In this document: positions 51,814 to 54,001 of the stretch, in pieces | How positions within the stretch are numbered: position 1 is the stretch's first letter | Layout: every line of letters begins with the position of its first letter | Origin: Elusimicrobiaceae bacterium | GTDB lineage: Bacteria; Elusimicrobiota; Elusimicrobia; Elusimicrobiales; Elusimicrobiaceae | Length of the DNA stretch: 54,001 nt | Assembly (NCBI GenBank): GCA_016281355.1 | Contig: JAEEIL010000020.1 | Location: 1-54,001 of the forward strand | Reading direction: 5' to 3' | Translations under genes and position numbers: made by a program | Notes under the pieces: model-generated | What the model saw: the letters and a program-made list of their open reading frames with translations, nothing else | Told to the model about the DNA's origin: nothing | Database searches by the model: none

Positions 51814-52752
51814 TCATATTCCTTCCATAACGTGCATATTGCGAAGCGTCGGGTCTTTTATCTTATCGGTTACGGAAAAGGCGTGGGTGTCGAGGTTATT
51901 GCAGGTGGCGTCGGTAATCCTTTGTTCTTTGAACTCGTCTATCACGAGTCTTGCGATATCGTCTATTATCTCGCATTTTTCCATCGCCTGTCCGTTGGAA
52001 TTTCCGAGTTCCGTAAGCCCGATGAGAGAAAGTTCGAGATCGCCTAAAACTTTCAGGTCCCGCATACCCCTGTACGCCCATTTATAGAAAGGTTCGTAAG
52101 CGTTGTTAAGCAGGTATATGACCGAAATGCAATGTCTTACGAACTCGAAAACGGCAAGCTGTGCCGAACCCGATTCTTCTCTTTTGATAAGTCTTTGGTA
52201 ATTATACTGTCCGGACTGCGCCATCATGGCGGTGTGCGCCGCTATCTTTTTTAAGCGAATATCTTCGGGATACCCCTTTTTCAGCACTTCACGAACGGCG
52301 GAAAACTCGCCTTTATCGTCTTTAAACACCTTGCCGCAGGACGCGGTAAGGAGTGCAGAAGACGGGGTGTAAAGCCACCGTTTCACGCTGTCGGGCGCGT
52401 TTGCCGCGCCGAGAAATCTCGTATAGAACTCGTCGATAAGAATAACGCCGCGACGATTCCCGCCGGAAGGGGAAAGCGGCGACCTTTTAAGCCCCATAAA
52501 CTCCTTGGGTAGTTTCGCGTAAGCCCTTTCGAGCTTAAAGCCGAATTCGTCGTAATCTTTTTTGTTCAGCCAGATACAGAATCCGGGGTCGAAATCGTGG
52601 TCTTTCGATATCTCGTCGTCGTAGCCGAGACACTCCGACCCTTCTCCGACCAGCCCTACGGCGATATCCGAAAGCTTGTCGGGAAATTCCGTTTCGAGCA
52701 TTACTTTTCCGTAAGTTTCGTAAAACAGTTCGACAATCTCAAGACCTTTCAT
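51814..52752 (-). CDS. DUF4037 nucleotidyltransferase-like protein
   Basis: 312 residues. GLVGEGSECLGYDDEISKDHDFDPGF is the DUF4037 signature: a degenerate NTase core (G-E-G-S, then DHDFD acidic pair). The remainder is helical with HCISVIYLLNNAYEPFYKWAYRGM (HEPN-like helices in this family). The start overlaps the end of the TPR gene upstream on the same strand by 14 bases, so they form an operon. The function is unknown; possibly a regulator. Confidence 0.85.
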   Translation of the reverse strand: MKGLEIVELFYETYGKVMLETEFPDKLSDIAVGLVGEGSECLGYDDEISKDHDFDPGFCIWLNKKDYDEFGFKLERAYAKLPKEFMGLKRSPLSPSGGNRRGVILIDEFYTRFLGAANAPDSVKRWLYTPSSALLTASCGKVFKDDKGEFSAVREVLKKGYPEDIRLKKIAAHTAMMAQSGQYNYQRLIKREESGSAQLAVFEFVRHCISVIYLLNNAYEPFYKWAYRGMRDLKVLGDLELSLIGLTELGNSNGQAMEKCEIIDDIARLVIDEFKEQRITDATCNNLDTHAFSVTDKIKDPTLRNMHVMEGI

Positions 52753-53566
52753 AAATTTTCTCCGATAGGTTTTTAAGTTCTTCGGCTATTTTGGCGTAAC
52801 CGAAATACCCGAAACTCGGGTAACACTTGGAGTATACGAAAGCAAGGTAAGAGTCCTGCGGGTTTTTCTCGTCGCACAAAAGGTTGTAAGCCTTAAAAAG
52901 GCAGTCGGTTATCTTGTCTTTCGGGGTTTTTTGCGCGTCGTAAAGGTGCGCGAGATTGATATAGGATATTGCGGCGTCTATCTTGCCGTTCTCCGCGTTT
53001 TCCATTATTTCTATCGCCGAAAGGTACAGTTTTTCGGCTTTTTCGGTTTCTCCGACGTCGGCGAGCGCAAGTGCGAAATTGTTGTAAAGCCCCGCTTTAA
53101 GGGGGTCTTTCTGCGTTAAGTTTTCGTCGTAAATTTTTTGAACCTTTTCGTAGAGCGGTACGGCTTTATCCGCTTTTCCGAAAGCCTTGAAAAGCGTGGC
53201 GACGTTAAGTATAATAGTCGCCGCGGAAACGGAGCCCGAAATATTCAACTCTTCTATGAGAGAAAGGGCGCGCGCCGCCGCGTCCGTGCCTTTTTCGGTG
53301 TTTGCCGTCTTGCGGTAAACGCCGAGAAGTTCGTTGATCACGGAAAGTTCGCCGTTTTTATCGTTTAAAGCCCGCGCTTCTTCGAGCCAGTATTCGAGGT
53401 GTGCCGCCGCGCCCGCAAGATCGTTCTTTTTATAAAACCCGTCGGTTTTTTCCATTATTCTTTTCACGGGGATACGCCCCGCGGCGGGGGATAGTTCAGG
53501 ATTGTAAAATTCTTTGCCGCCGCATAAAGGGCAGGCGGGCTCTTTGTAATCGAAACCGTCTATCAT
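52739..53566 (-). CDS. TPR protein with N-terminal CxxC
   Basis: 275 residues. A short zinc-ribbon-like start (ACPLCGGKEFYNP) is followed by about six tetratricopeptide-type helical pairs (LYNNFALALADVGETEKAEKLYLSAIEI, cited by pattern). TPRs bind proteins. Co-transcribed with the DUF4037 gene, a frequent pairing. Confidence 0.8.
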   Translation of the reverse strand: MIDGFDYKEPACPLCGGKEFYNPELSPAAGRIPVKRIMEKTDGFYKKNDLAGAAAHLEYWLEEARALNDKNGELSVINELLGVYRKTANTEKGTDAAARALSLIEELNISGSVSAATIILNVATLFKAFGKADKAVPLYEKVQKIYDENLTQKDPLKAGLYNNFALALADVGETEKAEKLYLSAIEIMENAENGKIDAAISYINLAHLYDAQKTPKDKITDCLFKAYNLLCDEKNPQDSYLAFVYSKCYPSFGYFGYAKIAEELKNLSEKIYERS

Positions 53567-53609
53567 ATTTTTATTGTAACACGGCGGAAAACTTTCGTCA
53601 AGAGTAAAA

Positions 53610-53636
53610 TTCCCGCCGCAGAGTTCGCGGCGGGAA
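53610..53636 (-). terminator. Terminator of the ECF S-component gene
   Basis: A perfect 10-bp stem TTCCCGCCGC/GCGGCGGGAA, 6 bases beyond the stop codon on the minus strand, followed there by TTTTACTC. Confidence 0.8.
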
Positions 53637-53641
53637 AGGTT

Positions 53642-54001
53642 TCAAGCGTCTTTACTTATATAATCGTTCGCTATCTTTTTGATTTTAAGGTGATAGGCAA
53701 GCGGCAATGCGACCGCCGCGCCGACTACCGCCTGTAACAATTCGAAAGGTATCTTATACACCGCGTATTCGGGCGTGGAATATATAAACGCGCTACCGAG
53801 AGTATATCCCGTAACCATTATTATTACACCGATAGCGCACCCGACCGTCGAAAATAAAACTTCCTTCTTTTGCCCGATACGGTTAGAAAACACCGAAATA
53901 ACGAGCGCCTGAACGCTTCTCGTGATAAGGGTGGTAAACATAGCCGCGGGGTAAAAGAAAAGGTCGCCGAGAAACGCCCCGCCTCCGCCCGCAACGACGG
54001 C
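53642..54001 (-). CDS. ECF transporter S component, C-terminal part
   Basis: The gene is cut by the window end; the open frame runs from 54001. Hydrophobic helices (GGGGAFLGDLFFYPAAMFTTLI, then EVLFSTVGCAIGVIIMVTGYTL, and FELLQAVVGAAVALPLAYHL, cited by pattern) fit the substrate-binding S subunit of energy-coupling-factor vitamin transporters. GDLFFYP and FTTLITRSVQALV are typical of this group. The vitamin cannot be told from this part. Confidence 0.75.
   Translation of the reverse strand, partial: AVVAGGGGAFLGDLFFYPAAMFTTLITRSVQALVISVFSNRIGQKKEVLFSTVGCAIGVIIMVTGYTLGSAFIYSTPEYAVYKIPFELLQAVVGAAVALPLAYHLKIKKIANDYISKDA

Noticed and set aside
1-54001. CRISPR array
   Set aside because: No regular series of identical direct repeats with unique spacers was found; the InlB repeats at 12200-14100 are protein-coding.

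Overview
The window looks like a chromosomal segment of an uncultured low-to-mid GC Clostridia-type bacterium (Firmicutes, perhaps a gut lineage near Christensenellales; this is an inference from gene style only). Host genes lie at both ends: the 3' part of dapF on the left, and tRNA-Gln(CTG), an aldose-1-epimerase-like protein, a DUF4037 protein, a TPR protein and an ECF-transporter S component on the right. Everything between about 466 and 50643 is accessory DNA inserted at the 3' end of tRNA-Gln.

A 26-bp direct repeat of the tRNA 3' end occurs at 466-491, 34132-34157 and, inside the intact tRNA, 50644-50669. This divides the accessory DNA into two tandem elements: A (466-34131) and B (34132-50643). 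Only B has a tyrosine integrase, next to the tRNA. Each repeat has its own intrinsic terminator just downstream of the (former) tRNA 3' end, so each integration swapped the tRNA terminator.

Element A, left (1043-17331), is one long rightward gene array behind an XRE repressor with a visible promoter and paired operators. It encodes an SPFH protein, two small helical proteins of PspA/ESCRT-III character, two Vps4-like AAA ATPases with helical N-termini (one clearly MIT-like), a TIR protein with LRRs, a giant 2044-residue protein with cytosolic zinc ribbon, TIR and TPR-like parts, one membrane helix and an outside part of LRRs, a C-type lectin domain and InlB repeats, and a cytosolic trypsin-like protease. 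Three of these proteins carry the same kind of N-terminal zinc ribbon. A HEPN-like and a PD-(D/E)XK-like gene, visibly AT-rich, sit in the middle as a probable cargo cassette. I read this as a membrane-sensing and membrane-remodelling conflict system with TIR effectors; it is the best candidate for an undescribed system here.

Element A, right (17423-33833), is a defence-type island: a DUF2779 nuclease-like protein, a WYL regulator, a DUF262/DUF1524 (GmrSD-like) pair, a small alarmone hydrolase-like HD protein, a CbbX-type AAA ATPase with a degenerate RecF-like partner, a P-loop protein, a UDG-fold-like protein, a PD-(D/E)XK protein, a degenerate DnaQ-like exonuclease with a 51-residue membrane protein, and a sigma-like protein. 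Four promoter regions here share GTCC-N10-GCRT-N9-(-10 box), probably the WYL regulon.

Element B (34132-50643) carries a Fic protein, an NTase/HEPN pair, a PLD-SNF2 helicase with an Eco57I-type adenine methyltransferase, a serine recombinase, and a TIR/DUF4365/unknown trio. The 3' end of the methyltransferase gene lies in an invertible segment: an 18-bp inverted repeat (43328-43345 and 44200-44217) bounds it, an alternative 3' coding cassette lies silent on the other strand, and the recombinase gene is next door. Between the cargo and the integrase is a promoter-driven, highly structured non-coding region of about 800 nt.
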